Below are positions 1-8,258 of a stretch of 64,000 nt of DNA, piece after piece. Positions within the stretch are counted from its first letter, which is position 1. Each line of letters begins with the position of its first letter. The position numbers and the translations under genes are program-made. The notes beneath the pieces were generated by a model. The model searched no databases, was not told where the DNA came from, and saw only the letters and a list, made by a program, of their open reading frames with translations. Source of the stretch: a virus; the IMG/VR virus record IMGVR_UViG_3300027752_001458, positions 1-64,000 of that record, one strand, 5' to 3'.

Positions 1-1634
1 CAACCTATACTACTACCCGATTTACGTTTGATATTTGGGTTGTAGTCTGGATCGTTTTTATATTTCTCATCGTCATAGTCATCATCGCTTTCGCCTGTTT
101 GACGTCCACGTACTTTCATTTCTACAACTTTAACTTCACCGTCCTCTGTAACAATACGTTTAGCATACAGTGTATTTGTTACACCCACACTATCCGGTGC
201 TTGTATATCGTGGTCATCGCTGATGTCTAGTACTTCAATACTGTCATACCATTCTGCCATACGAGGGAATGTTTCTTTAAAATTAAATCCACGTCTTGCA
301 TCATACTGTTCGTAAAATACTTTAAAGTCGTGATGTAGTAAGTGTTGTTCAGCAGTATTCCTATGTGGAGTTTTAACAACATCCAAATATTCTATTAGTC
401 TGCTAATTTGATCTTGCTCCCAAGGTTGCAATAGTTCTGCACCTGTAATATCTGATTTCTCGCCTTTGGCTCTAACTGCATCTAACCAATCGCTAATCTC
501 ATCATGGTACATCTTACGCAAGTGATCTGGTAATGTCAGTGGACTCTGGAAACTAGGAAAACGCAATATGTTTACACTAATGCCTGGAACATGATGTCCG
601 TACTTACGTTTCATTGTTAGTACCCAATCCCAAAACTCAGTAATAGTGTCTAGGCATAATGCATTAATAGTCATCATACAATGTACACCTTCGTACCTTG
701 CCTCACTGGCAAAACGTTCAAACTGTTTTGTCCACACGTCCCACTCTAGTCCGTCCCTGATGTACTCTGCTTGTGGCCCAAAGGCTTCATTACTAGTGTA
801 CACATGGAAGTGTTCAATGTGCTGTGTTGCATCAATAAACCTATCGAGCAATGCTGGCTTAGCCATTAAGTTACTGTTAATTGCCAAACGCATTTTATGT
901 TTGTTTGGATCATCAGACTCTTTGAACCAGTCGAACAACTTATAAATCTCAGGAGTCATTAGTGGCTCACCACCTGTAACTCTAATCTCTTCTAAGTCCT
1001 TACTTAGTTCAGGCCACCATCTCCAAAACGCATCAACATACGGATTAACATCACCACGTGCATACGGTTCGGCATACGGAGCATCATCAATAAAGTGTCC
1101 ACGAGCATCTGACTTAATGCCTTGATAGCCACCGTTAGTTCTGATATCTTTAACCCATGTACTACTAAATGCTGGGTTACAATAACTACATGCAAGTTGA
1201 CATGTTCTATCAAAAGCAATTTCCATTGTTTTCAAATTAACATCTTCTTGCGGATCTAATGTTGCAATAAGATCCAAGTCATCGTCTTCGTAGATAACTG
1301 TCTTATAAACTCTGTCTGACACTGGCTCATTACCATCTGAGTCTTGGCCCATGTCTTCAATCTTCCAACAGTACTCACACTCTTTTGGACGGTCACCTTT
1401 CTGCATCATATCACGCATCTTTTTCTTATGTCGTGTGTTATGAATAGCTGAAGGATTTGTTTTAATTTCTTCTGTATCTATTTGGTGTGCTGGGGGATGA
1501 TGACAACTGGTTGTACCGCCATGGCCCAACCATATCGTTGCATTAAACCACTTTGCTCCACAGAAGGAATCACTTACAGGATCTATCTTCCTGGCTTTGA
1601 ACTCTCTGTGTGTCTCGTCTACTTTTCTAACCAT
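1..1634 (-). CDS. N-terminal-twitch radical SAM protein, truncated by window edge
   Basis: Radical S-adenosylmethionine enzyme; the 544 codons present run off the left edge, so the true C-terminus is not seen. The radical SAM motif CX3CX2C is at residues C145, C149 and C152, and a downstream VTGGEPLM segment matches the GGEP strand that contacts SAM. Before the core lie four more cysteines (C25, C44 in SCHHPPAH, C86 and C89 in ECEYCW). They fit a second iron-sulfur cluster site in the N-terminal 'twitch' arrangement (family known as N_Twi_rSAM). The ATG overlaps the stop of the upstream dehydrogenase gene by one base (TAATG), implying translational coupling. It is a paralogue of the gene at 3960-5597 with the same N-terminal layout. 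The visible C-terminal part is acidic and low in complexity (GESDDDYDDEKY). The substrate is unknown; nearby MetK could supply SAM. Confidence 0.88.
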   Translation of the reverse strand, partial: MVRKVDETHREFKARKIDPVSDSFCGAKWFNATIWLGHGGTTSCHHPPAHQIDTEEIKTNPSAIHNTRHKKKMRDMMQKGDRPKECEYCWKIEDMGQDSDGNEPVSDRVYKTVIYEDDDLDLIATLDPQEDVNLKTMEIAFDRTCQLACSYCNPAFSSTWVKDIRTNGGYQGIKSDARGHFIDDAPYAEPYARGDVNPYVDAFWRWWPELSKDLEEIRVTGGEPLMTPEIYKLFDWFKESDDPNKHKMRLAINSNLMAKPALLDRFIDATQHIEHFHVYTSNEAFGPQAEYIRDGLEWDVWTKQFERFASEARYEGVHCMMTINALCLDTITEFWDWVLTMKRKYGHHVPGISVNILRFPSFQSPLTLPDHLRKMYHDEISDWLDAVRAKGEKSDITGAELLQPWEQDQISRLIEYLDVVKTPHRNTAEQHLLHHDFKVFYEQYDARRGFNFKETFPRMAEWYDSIEVLDISDDHDIQAPDSVGVTNTLYAKRIVTEDGEVKVVEMKVRGRQTGESDDDYDDEKYKNDPDYNPNIKRKSGSSIG

Positions 1635-2230
1635 TACATATTCCCTACGTCGAAACTTATGTTTCTTACTTGTACATGTCTTTTTAGGTCTATTAGCCAT
1701 TCGATCTGTTCAGCAACACTATCAGCTGTCATCATAAAGTCCTCTGCGAAGTCTTTAAACACTGCTGTACTGTCGGTATCGACAAACCCTGGCTTAACTA
1801 AACTCACTCTACACTTCCCCTGTTTATGCATATTGGATAACTGTAAACTCGCCCAATCTAATCTAGCCTTGTCGCTTACATATGGCGTCCAGTCTGCATT
1901 GTAACCCATCTGACTAAAGTTTGTAATACTGTCGCTACTAGTAGCACCCATATTAATTATTAGTCTAGGTTTCTCTTGCCATTGCTCATACATCAAATAC
2001 ATTAACCGTACTTGGTTGTCCGGAACGTATGCATTATTTACAAACACATCAGCGTTCCATTCAACAGCTTCCTTTACAACTTTCTTGCATGTACTTACTT
2101 TCTGTAAGTTGTAACCATTGGACTTACTAAAGCCTTTAAGCTCAAAACCTCTGTCCTCTAACCGATTCCAAAGTTCCTTTCCGATGCCTCTAGTATGTCC
2201 AGTTATAGCAATTTTTTTAATGTGTGGCAT
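1634..2230 (-). CDS. Short-chain dehydrogenase/reductase (SDR) family protein
   Basis: NAD(P)-dependent oxidoreductase-like protein of 198 aa, short for a classical SDR (about 250 aa). It has the Rossmann glycine motif TGHTRGIG (residues 10-17), an NNA motif (65-67), a possible catalytic serine around 97-99 (GATSS), the YXXXK pair Y117/K121, and the VKPGFVDTD stretch that follows the active site in SDRs. The essential residues therefore look intact; the substrate cannot be told. The ATG at 2230 has no ribosome-binding site and lies exactly 5 nt after a late-promoter-like box (2236-2243), so a leaderless message is possible. The stop overlaps the start of the next radical SAM gene (TAATG). MetK ends 25 bp upstream on the same strand. 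Confidence 0.85.
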   Translation of the reverse strand: MPHIKKIAITGHTRGIGKELWNRLEDRGFELKGFSKSNGYNLQKVSTCKKVVKEAVEWNADVFVNNAYVPDNQVRLMYLMYEQWQEKPRLIINMGATSSDSITNFSQMGYNADWTPYVSDKARLDWASLQLSNMHKQGKCRVSLVKPGFVDTDSTAVFKDFAEDFMMTADSVAEQIEWLIDLKRHVQVRNISFDVGNM

Positions 2231-2235
2231 GTGTA

Positions 2236-2243
2236 TATTTACT
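2236..2243 (-). promoter_or_regulatory. Variant late promoter box (AGTAAATA)
   Basis: The minus strand reads AGTAAATA, then 5 nt, then the ATG of the SDR gene. It differs at the first two positions from the GATAAATA box seen at eight other places, but its spacing to the ATG equals that of four other genes here. Confidence 0.45.
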
Positions 2244-2255
2244 CTATTATGTTAT

Positions 2256-3356
2256 TTATTCAAACAAATCTACGTTTTCCCAAGGCATGCTTTCTTTGCC
2301 AAAGTGTCCGTAGTTTGTAGTTTCACTAAGGTCTAACTCGAACAGTTTAAACTTATCGATAATACCTTTAGGAGTTAGGTCAACTAACGCCCTGATCTCT
2401 GCTGTAATATCATTTCGTACATCACCGTCTGCATATACATACACACTAGTAGGCTCTTTAACACCGATAGCATAACTTAGTTGCACAGTACAGTTGTCTG
2501 CTTTACCACTTGCTACAATATTCTTTGCCAAGTAACGTGCCATATAAGCCGCACTTCTATCTACCTTAGTGCAGTCTTTACCACTAAATGCTCCGCCACC
2601 ATGCGGGGCATAGCCACCGTATGTGTCTACGATAATCTTACGTCCTGTAAGTCCTGTATCTCCGTCAGGCCCGCCGATAACAAATTTGCCTGTTGGGTTA
2701 ATTAAATATTCCGTCTGGTCATCAATGGGAGCATTCAAACTGCTTAGTGCTATTTTAACTAACTCCTTAAGAGTTTGTCTTGTAACGTCTAATGAAAATT
2801 CCTCTGTGTGCTGACTACTGCACACAACTCTGCTTATCCTAACAGGTGTGTTGATGTCACTGTATTCCATTGTAACCTGTGCTTTACTATCTGGCCCAAT
2901 CCAATTGGCACCAGTACGTCTCTGTGATTCGATATACTTTAATATTGCATGACTGTAATAGATAGCACTTGGCATATGGACAGGTGTCTCGTTACATGCG
3001 TAACCAAACATGATACCTTGGTCACCTGCACCAAAGTCGTCTGTGCCCATCGCGATGTCAGGCGATTGTCCGTGTAACTCATTATACACTTTTAACGTAT
3101 TCCAATGGAAGCCGTCTTGCTCGTAACCAATATCTTTTACAGTATCTCTGACAATCTTCTCAATTACATCTTTGTCAAAGTTATCCGATTTATATTCGCC
3201 CGCCAACGTTACCATGTTGGTAGTTACAAGTGTTTCAATTGCCGCTCTGTGAGTGACGTTTTTGTCTAGTAAGTAAGTAGCAACCTTGTCTGAAATTAAG
3301 TCTGCTATCTTGTCTGGATGTCCAGTACTAACACTTTCGCTCGTAAATTCGTACAT
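2256..3356 (-). CDS. metK: S-adenosylmethionine synthetase
   Basis: Makes S-adenosylmethionine from methionine and ATP. The 366-aa product has the family signatures in order: STGHPDKIAD (10-19, with the catalytic-site His), GAGDQGIMFGYA (109-120), GGPDGDTGLTGRK (228-240) and HGGGAFSGKD (252-261, phosphate-binding). It is slightly shorter than cellular MetK (about 380-390 aa), but every motif I could check is present, so it is probably active. The start is supported by GGAG six bases before the ATG. It sits between an SCP2-like gene and an SDR gene, with radical SAM genes on both sides, which suggests it feeds SAM to those enzymes or to methylation during infection. It would count as an auxiliary metabolic gene. 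The 36-bp gap upstream is too short for a known SAM riboswitch. Confidence 0.96.
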   Translation of the reverse strand: MYEFTSESVSTGHPDKIADLISDKVATYLLDKNVTHRAAIETLVTTNMVTLAGEYKSDNFDKDVIEKIVRDTVKDIGYEQDGFHWNTLKVYNELHGQSPDIAMGTDDFGAGDQGIMFGYACNETPVHMPSAIYYSHAILKYIESQRRTGANWIGPDSKAQVTMEYSDINTPVRISRVVCSSQHTEEFSLDVTRQTLKELVKIALSSLNAPIDDQTEYLINPTGKFVIGGPDGDTGLTGRKIIVDTYGGYAPHGGGAFSGKDCTKVDRSAAYMARYLAKNIVASGKADNCTVQLSYAIGVKEPTSVYVYADGDVRNDITAEIRALVDLTPKGIIDKFKLFELDLSETTNYGHFGKESMPWENVDLFE

Positions 3357-3381
3357 TTATTTCTCCGTTATAGTTTATATA

Positions 3382-3398
3382 GAATAGTTATACTATTC
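3382..3398. repeat. Perfect inverted repeat at the SCP2-like/metK junction
   Basis: GAATAGT - TAT - ACTATTC, 7-bp arms with a 3-nt loop, covering the stop codon of the SCP2-like gene and lying just upstream of metK on the minus strand. No U-tract follows, so it is not a standard terminator. It might tune metK expression or mRNA processing; its role is unknown. Confidence 0.4.
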
Positions 3399-3716
3399 GA
3401 CGAACAAGCCTTTAAGTTCTTTGCCTTTAGCCATGTCGCCATTGAACGTCATTTTGCCGCCCATTACCAATGATATAGGATTGCCACCTGCTAAGAACAT
3501 TTCTAACAATGTGTCCTCATTAACAAACCCAACAGTGATATCTGATTTGTCTAACTGCTTGTGTGCAATACTACATTCTTTGTCGTGAATACTAACAGAA
3601 AATTTACCGTTAGTCTCACTAATAACATTAATATTAATGTCAATATCAATACCATCTGCTTTTTGTACTTGGAAGTTTTCTTCCAATTGTGTTTTAATTT
3701 TATCGTAGTCTAACAT
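3393..3716 (-). CDS. SCP2-like (sterol carrier protein type) small protein
   Basis: A 107-aa protein that looks like an SCP2 lipid-binding fold. The C-terminal half has the family pattern: a DITVGFVNEDTLLEMF segment (acidic 'DvT...sdEdll' strand/helix), then GGNPISLVMGGKMTFNGDM, which matches the 'G..np..a.m.Gk..i.GDm' signature. I chose the ATG at 3716 rather than an upstream in-frame codon at 3782, because it overlaps the previous stop by one base (TAATG) and the upstream part lies inside the neighbouring gene. SCP2 domains bind lipids or hydrophobic ligands; what this phage protein binds is unknown. SCP2-like proteins are uncommon in phages. The assignment rests on pattern recognition by eye. 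Confidence 0.65.
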   Translation of the reverse strand: MLDYDKIKTQLEENFQVQKADGIDIDININVISETNGKFSVSIHDKECSIAHKQLDKSDITVGFVNEDTLLEMFLAGGNPISLVMGGKMTFNGDMAKGKELKGLFVE

Positions 3717-3967
3717 TATGTGTTCTCCTCTGGGTACCCAATGTACCACTTCTGTATTGTGTTGACTCTTACATCTCTCCATGCCTTTCTATCTAATGCA
3801 TACATTACAATTGTAGAACAGTCAGGTGATTGATTCGTTATGCTCGTACTTAAATTTGCGACTTCACTATTTAGAGTGCAAGCCATTGACCTAATCTCCT
3901 TAGTGTCTATCTTTTCGAACACAACTGTTACTACGCCTTCCTTTAATGCTTTTATTAACTTATCCAT
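3716..3967 (-). CDS. WYL_2-like (DUF2693) small protein
   Basis: An 83-aa protein resembling the small phage family WYL_2/DUF2693, an Sm/SH3-like beta-barrel. It opens with a strand carrying VVTVVFEKIDTKEIRSMACTL (charged turn, then the 'cTL' motif) and ends with a 'D..aWRdvRvntI..w' strand. Members are thought to bind nucleic acid or act as accessory regulators; the exact role is not known. The ATG overlaps the radical SAM stop by 8 bp (ATGGATAA), and its own stop overlaps the SCP2-like start by 1 bp, so three genes are tightly coupled. Confidence 0.6.
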   Translation of the reverse strand: MDKLIKALKEGVVTVVFEKIDTKEIRSMACTLNSEVANLSTSITNQSPDCSTIVMYALDRKAWRDVRVNTIQKWYIGYPEENT

Positions 3968-5597
3968 TCAATGCCTCTGCTTCCTCACACATAAACCAGA
4001 AGTCGTGCATCTCTGGAAACGTTGCTAAGTAATTTGTATTTCTTCGTCTGTCATGTTCTGTAAAAAACTTATAAAAGTCTGCACGGTCTCTTATTAGTTT
4101 ATCATGTGGTAGCTCTGCTTTCATAAACTCTAAGTTTCGCTTTACCTTTGCTATCTCAAAATCCTTAAAGCCTTTGTAATCTACATACTCTTCGTTGGCT
4201 TTATTTTGTTCCATAAACTGTATTGCTTCTTGCATATACTCTTGATACTGCCCTGGCAATACTTGTATGCTTTGCCAAGCAGGAGCTCTGAGCAATGGAA
4301 CATCGAACCATATACGTTGTTCAGGAACTTCCCAGCCCATCGAGTACTGAACCTCTTTGCTCCACTTTTCTCTAAGGTCTAGTATGCCTTGTAAGAATTC
4401 TTTAAAACTTGTTACACTTAAACAGTTAAATGTATTAATGAAATTGATACTTGTGAATCGTGTTTCGTCTAAAAACCTGTGACAGTTATTCCAAACAGTA
4501 TCGAAGTCCATGCCACTACGCATATACTCCGCTTGTTCACCCCAGCCGTCTAGACTACAGAACACACTAAAGTTATGGTATGCCTTGTCGTTGTATTCGT
4601 ATATGTATGTGAAACTATTGTTATCTTGTTCCTCACACTGTCCAACTTGCAGGAATGTCTGCGGTATTGCTTCACGCTCAATTACAGGTAGCTCACTGCT
4701 GTGGTAACGCTTTGCGTCCTCACCTATAATAGAATGTTGCCATGTTTGCCAGTCAGTGCCGTCGAGCGGATCTGTTACATATACTTCAGCACCATGCTGT
4801 ACATTGTCCATCTTCTTAACTGCATTCAAAAACTTTACAAACAATGCATCGTTGACAGGACACATGTTTGATGTTATACTTAACTCTAAATCTTTATTAG
4901 GATTGTCTAGTACATAGTCTAGTACCTTAAAAGTATTCTTATCCATTAACGGCTCACCGCCTGTCATTCTAAATACTCGTAGTGTCTTATACATCTCAGG
5001 CCACCACTTCCAAAACGCTGTAACATAAGGATTGTTATCTTGGCTAAGTTTAAGTGGCATAAGCCCTTTACGATCTAAACTCTCTACATTGTTGTGCGGT
5101 GCTGTAGTTGGGTACTCGCCGAACTCGTCAATCTCTTCTTGCCATGCTGTACTTAAATGCGGTGAACAATAACTACACTTAAAGTTACATGCTTGATTAA
5201 AGTTTACTTCTACATAACGTGGATTAATATTGCCACTAGCACCAGCATCCATAATATCTTCTTTACTGTCCTGTGCCCAGTACTCGCCACTGCGATATAC
5301 CCGGTCACTTCTTGCGCCAGTGTCTTCTATGTTCCAGCAATAACTACAACCGTCCGGCTTCTCGCCTTTAAGCATTTGTCTGCGTTGGTCTTTCTTCTCT
5401 TCTGTATTATGTAATGCTGAAACATTCTTTGCTAGTTCTTCTAATGGAATTTTATGTGTAGGTGGGTGATAGCAACTATGTGTTGTGCCATTAGTTAAGT
5501 GCATAGACACTTGGCTCCACTTTGCATAACACATGGTAGGACTAATAGCGTCTAGTTGTTTTTCTGCCTTATCTGCGGCTTGGTCGTATATACTCAT
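3960..5597 (-). CDS. N-terminal-twitch radical SAM protein
   Basis: Complete 545-aa radical SAM enzyme and paralogue of the left-edge gene. The SAM [4Fe-4S] motif is C137, C141 and C144 (CNFKCSYC), followed by RMTGGEPLMDK. An N-terminal cysteine set, C23 (CYAKW), C42 (SCYHPPTH), C84 and C87 (GCSYCW), likely holds an auxiliary iron-sulfur cluster, as in N-twitch radical SAM proteins. I set the start at the ATG at 5597, which shares one base with the stop of the 52-aa gene upstream (TAATG); an in-frame TTG at 5603 is a weaker alternative. The substrate is unknown. Placement next to glycosyltransferase-like genes leaves glycan or peptide modification possible; that is inference. Confidence 0.9.
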   Translation of the reverse strand: MSIYDQAADKAEKQLDAISPTMCYAKWSQVSMHLTNGTTHSCYHPPTHKIPLEELAKNVSALHNTEEKKDQRRQMLKGEKPDGCSYCWNIEDTGARSDRVYRSGEYWAQDSKEDIMDAGASGNINPRYVEVNFNQACNFKCSYCSPHLSTAWQEEIDEFGEYPTTAPHNNVESLDRKGLMPLKLSQDNNPYVTAFWKWWPEMYKTLRVFRMTGGEPLMDKNTFKVLDYVLDNPNKDLELSITSNMCPVNDALFVKFLNAVKKMDNVQHGAEVYVTDPLDGTDWQTWQHSIIGEDAKRYHSSELPVIEREAIPQTFLQVGQCEEQDNNSFTYIYEYNDKAYHNFSVFCSLDGWGEQAEYMRSGMDFDTVWNNCHRFLDETRFTSINFINTFNCLSVTSFKEFLQGILDLREKWSKEVQYSMGWEVPEQRIWFDVPLLRAPAWQSIQVLPGQYQEYMQEAIQFMEQNKANEEYVDYKGFKDFEIAKVKRNLEFMKAELPHDKLIRDRADFYKFFTEHDRRRNTNYLATFPEMHDFWFMCEEAEALNG

Positions 5598-5755
5598 TAC
5601 CAATTATGTATGTTCCCTGCAATAATAACAAAGCATGTGATGAAATTTACTAATACAATTACTGTTCTGATTAATGCTATCTTGTCTGCTTCAGCGTCAG
5701 TTGTTCCTTCCTTTTCGCCAATGGCTTTAGCCCAAAGGCGCCAAAGTTGTCTCAT
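5597..5755 (-). CDS. Small single-span membrane protein, 52 aa
   Basis: A short gene between two larger ones. It begins MRQLWRLWAKAIGEKEG, has an acidic middle (DAEADK), then one hydrophobic segment at about residues 27-47 (ALIRTVIVLVNFITCFVIIA), and ends in NIHNW. The charge pattern suggests a cytoplasmic N-terminus and one transmembrane helix. The ATG overlaps the upstream stop (ATGA) and its stop overlaps the next start (TAATG), so it is coupled on both sides, which strongly supports it being real. No function recognised; similar tiny membrane proteins are conserved in marine T4-like phages as far as I recall. Confidence 0.75.
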   Translation of the reverse strand: MRQLWRLWAKAIGEKEGTTDAEADKIALIRTVIVLVNFITCFVIIAGNIHNW

Positions 5756-6756
5756 TGTATTAAACCTTTTTCCAGTAAGTCCTGGATCTGTTTCTCTCTA
5801 ATCATTGCACCCCAACGTCTAGGATTCACATAAGTTTGTTTGAAGAACTTACACATCTCCTTACTGGGGTCAAACAACATCATAGAGTTTATGTCTGCGT
5901 TTAACTCTCTGCCTATGCTACAAACTCTTTTGTGTAGCATAGCACTATCCCATTGTAATTTACTATAACGACAAGTCATATCATTTAATCCGTCGAACTC
6001 AGGTGCAACTTCGTTATTAAAGAAATCTTTAAACCACTCGTAGTCTGATATTTTGTTAGTGTCCCAATCACTAAGCACTGTCATTTTACAACCAAGTCTT
6101 GCTCCGTAGATAGCCCATATACCATTCTCTACATCACTGCCTATGTTGCACCATGTTTGTAATCTGTTGTAGTTACCATACCAAATCTTCTCTTTAAACT
6201 CGTCTGGTGCTACACGTTTACCTTGGTCAGTACTCATTTTAACACCTTCCCTAAACCCTGCTCTGAAGGCTTGGAAAGGACTTGCTGTTTGGTGTACTTC
6301 ACTAAATGTGTCGTTAAGTTGAATGTAATCTAACTTCCAGCAAAACTCCATACCCTCACCGTCTGTTGCGGCTTCATGTGTGTTAATGCTTTTAGTATAC
6401 TCTGTGGGCCAACATTTAAGTCCACCGTTACCGTACACTAATCCGTTAAGAATGTTTTTAGCATTCCAACTAAAGATACATTTGCTGATGTCATTGCCAT
6501 CATGGTCGGTTTCTGGTACGTCAAGTTCTTGTTCGAAGAAGTCATCCATTACAATGTTGTCACCGTCTACGGTAATGAATCTATCTGTATCTGATTGCTC
6601 GGCACAAGCCTTATGTGCGGCATCGAAGCCTTTAACTCCGTGTACTCGCTTTGCCCAAGGCACCTTGTTTAGTAAGTCTGCCCAATGTTCTTCGCAGTTG
6701 GGTTCGTCATAACTGATATAGAATATATCTAGTTCGGTAACATCAATTTTTGCCAT
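5752..6756 (-). CDS. Glycosyltransferase-like protein with DXD motif
   Basis: A 334-aa protein. Residues 8-70 look like the start of a GT-A nucleotide-sugar fold, ending in FITVDGDNIVMDD with a DXD-type motif (D64-G65-D66) that would hold the metal and sugar nucleotide. Later stretches rich in aromatic residues (FSWNAKNILNGLVYGNGG) resemble acceptor-site regions of phage glycosyltransferase-like proteins. A late promoter box at 6785-6792 and an AGGA site 7 nt before the ATG support the start and late expression with a short leader. The stop overlaps the 52-aa gene (ATGA). It could modify virion proteins or host surface sugars; donor and acceptor are unknown. Confidence 0.6.
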   Translation of the reverse strand: MAKIDVTELDIFYISYDEPNCEEHWADLLNKVPWAKRVHGVKGFDAAHKACAEQSDTDRFITVDGDNIVMDDFFEQELDVPETDHDGNDISKCIFSWNAKNILNGLVYGNGGLKCWPTEYTKSINTHEAATDGEGMEFCWKLDYIQLNDTFSEVHQTASPFQAFRAGFREGVKMSTDQGKRVAPDEFKEKIWYGNYNRLQTWCNIGSDVENGIWAIYGARLGCKMTVLSDWDTNKISDYEWFKDFFNNEVAPEFDGLNDMTCRYSKLQWDSAMLHKRVCSIGRELNADINSMMLFDPSKEMCKFFKQTYVNPRRWGAMIREKQIQDLLEKGLIQ

Positions 6757-6784
6757 GTGCGTGTCCTGTGTTTCGCTATAGCAA

Positions 6785-6792
6785 TATTTATC
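6785..6792 (-). promoter_or_regulatory. Late promoter box (GATAAATA)
   Basis: Minus strand GATAAATA, 28 nt before the ATG at 6756. If transcription starts 6 nt past the box as in T4, the leader is about 23 nt and includes an AGGA ribosome-binding site. Confidence 0.7.
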
Positions 6793-7398
6793 TTATTTAA
6801 TACTGTAGTTCTCGAAAATCTTGTGAGTGTACACACTATACGCTTCTGGCAACGTATCTTTGTGTTTTATCTTTACTACATTACTATCTTTAAACATTTC
6901 AGGGCTTACTACTATACGTTCTAATAAGATATGCGGATCTTTGAGAGGTGTAACATAAAAACTCATCGGTTGTTTCAATACTAACTTTGCATTTTTACTA
7001 ATCTTCCAATCGTTCTTTGTTGTAGAGAATAAAATATCATACGCTTTTGAAGTTGATGTTATCTCAGATAAGAAGTCCCTAGATGCTTTTGTTTTAGCAA
7101 CTTCTAAACTTCGTACTTTAATATGGCACACCTCATGCTCGTCTTCGTGTATAATAAACTGTGCAATACTTTTACCTTGTTGGTCAGTTATAGCAACATC
7201 CCGAGTGTTAAACTTATACGATTTGCAATCGACATACGTTGACATATCAGGTTCTGTTAACCCTTTGTATAGTATGTTACCGTCCGGCTGATACACCATG
7301 TATGTGTGTTCTTGGTTTGCTACTATTACATCTTTGTAATCGCCCTTAATTTCTTTCTTTGCCAATGCTAGTCTTTCGCCTGGTGTTAATTCACTCAT
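6793..7398 (-). CDS. Hypothetical protein, 201 aa
   Basis: I do not recognise this family. It is a soluble, mixed-charge protein with no signal peptide or membrane segment and no cysteine cluster. It begins MSELTPGERLALAKKEIKG, followed by beta-rich stretches (YMVYQPDGNILYKG, VAITDQQGKSIAQFIIHED). It lies between two glycosyltransferase-like genes, and the ATG overlaps the upstream stop by 4 bp (ATGA), so it belongs to the same operon. Its stop is followed directly by the late promoter box of the next gene. A role linked to the sugar-modifying cluster is a guess from position only. Confidence 0.7.
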   Translation of the reverse strand: MSELTPGERLALAKKEIKGDYKDVIVANQEHTYMVYQPDGNILYKGLTEPDMSTYVDCKSYKFNTRDVAITDQQGKSIAQFIIHEDEHEVCHIKVRSLEVAKTKASRDFLSEITSTSKAYDILFSTTKNDWKISKNAKLVLKQPMSFYVTPLKDPHILLERIVVSPEMFKDSNVVKIKHKDTLPEAYSVYTHKIFENYSIK

Positions 7399-8258
7399 TT
7401 GTTTACCTCAATTTCCATCTGTTGTATTTTATCCTTAGTCATCCATGTCTTATCTACATAGTGGAAAGGTTGTGTTATCTGAAAGTTACCTACTTTAAAA
7501 TTGTTATATGATTTATAATATGTGGGAATACTGTCAGTCCAGTTATCTTCCATTTCGCTAGTGGGCACGTTTTGTACAAAACTTTTCATGTGTACAAACG
7601 TAGGTAAGTCTGTTATATGATCCATAGTACATTCATCTTCTATGCCTAGTAACTGTATAGCCAAACTAAATGCCACGTCAGCACTTAACCATTCTGGCTT
7701 ACCCTTTGGCATGTATTTGTAATACATACGTTCCCAATTCTCAAAAATAATCTGTATCATTTTGAACAACTCACTTGCTAGGTCGCTCTTCTTAAAGTAA
7801 AAGAATGCGGTGTACACATTAGGCATATTGTTTCTTTTCATGTCTAGTCTGTAGTGCAAATCGTTTACTAATTCGTCTCGGTATGTTTTTACATTAGTAC
7901 ATGCCCACACATCTCTCTGAGATAAATGTTCCCACCAATGGCTTACATCATATGGGAATATCATATCGGTATCTAGTATAACTGTCTCATCATAAGGCGA
8001 CATGTAATAATATTTCCACTTGTTATTAATTTTCCACTGTGCATCAGCGGCATGGTCTTCCCACGGTATATCAACAATATGGTCAAATATTCTTTTGTGT
8101 TTTGGTTGTATTAATGCTTTAGTCTTGGTGTCAACACACACCGTCAGATTGCTTACGTTGCCCTGTGTTAGTTTTAAATTCAGTGCGAGTGCATACGCTT
8201 GTTCTAAATAATCAACAGTGTCGTTATTCTGTGCAATTACAATATACCCTTTGCTCAT
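7395..8258 (-). CDS. Glycosyltransferase-like protein (GT-A type)
   Basis: A 287-aa protein. The N-terminus MSKGYIVIAQNND leads into a nucleotide-binding strand; a central MSPYDETVILDTDMIF holds a DXD-type motif (D96-T97-D98) typical of metal-dependent GT-A glycosyltransferases. The gene at 9861-10745 is a paralogue with the same MSPYDET-LD-D core. I chose the ATG at 8258 over an in-frame TTG at 8291 because it overlaps the stop of the 56-aa gene (ATGA) and has GGAAA upstream. It probably transfers sugars to a phage or host target; specificity unknown. Confidence 0.72.
   Translation of the reverse strand: MSKGYIVIAQNNDTVDYLEQAYALALNLKLTQGNVSNLTVCVDTKTKALIQPKHKRIFDHIVDIPWEDHAADAQWKINNKWKYYYMSPYDETVILDTDMIFPYDVSHWWEHLSQRDVWACTNVKTYRDELVNDLHYRLDMKRNNMPNVYTAFFYFKKSDLASELFKMIQIIFENWERMYYKYMPKGKPEWLSADVAFSLAIQLLGIEDECTMDHITDLPTFVHMKSFVQNVPTSEMEDNWTDSIPTYYKSYNNFKVGNFQITQPFHYVDKTWMTKDKIQQMEIEVNK

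Noticed and set aside
3357-3392. SAM riboswitch upstream of metK
   Set aside because: Only 36 bp lie between the genes, and beyond a 7-bp inverted repeat I see no SAM-riboswitch core; SD and ATG are unobstructed.
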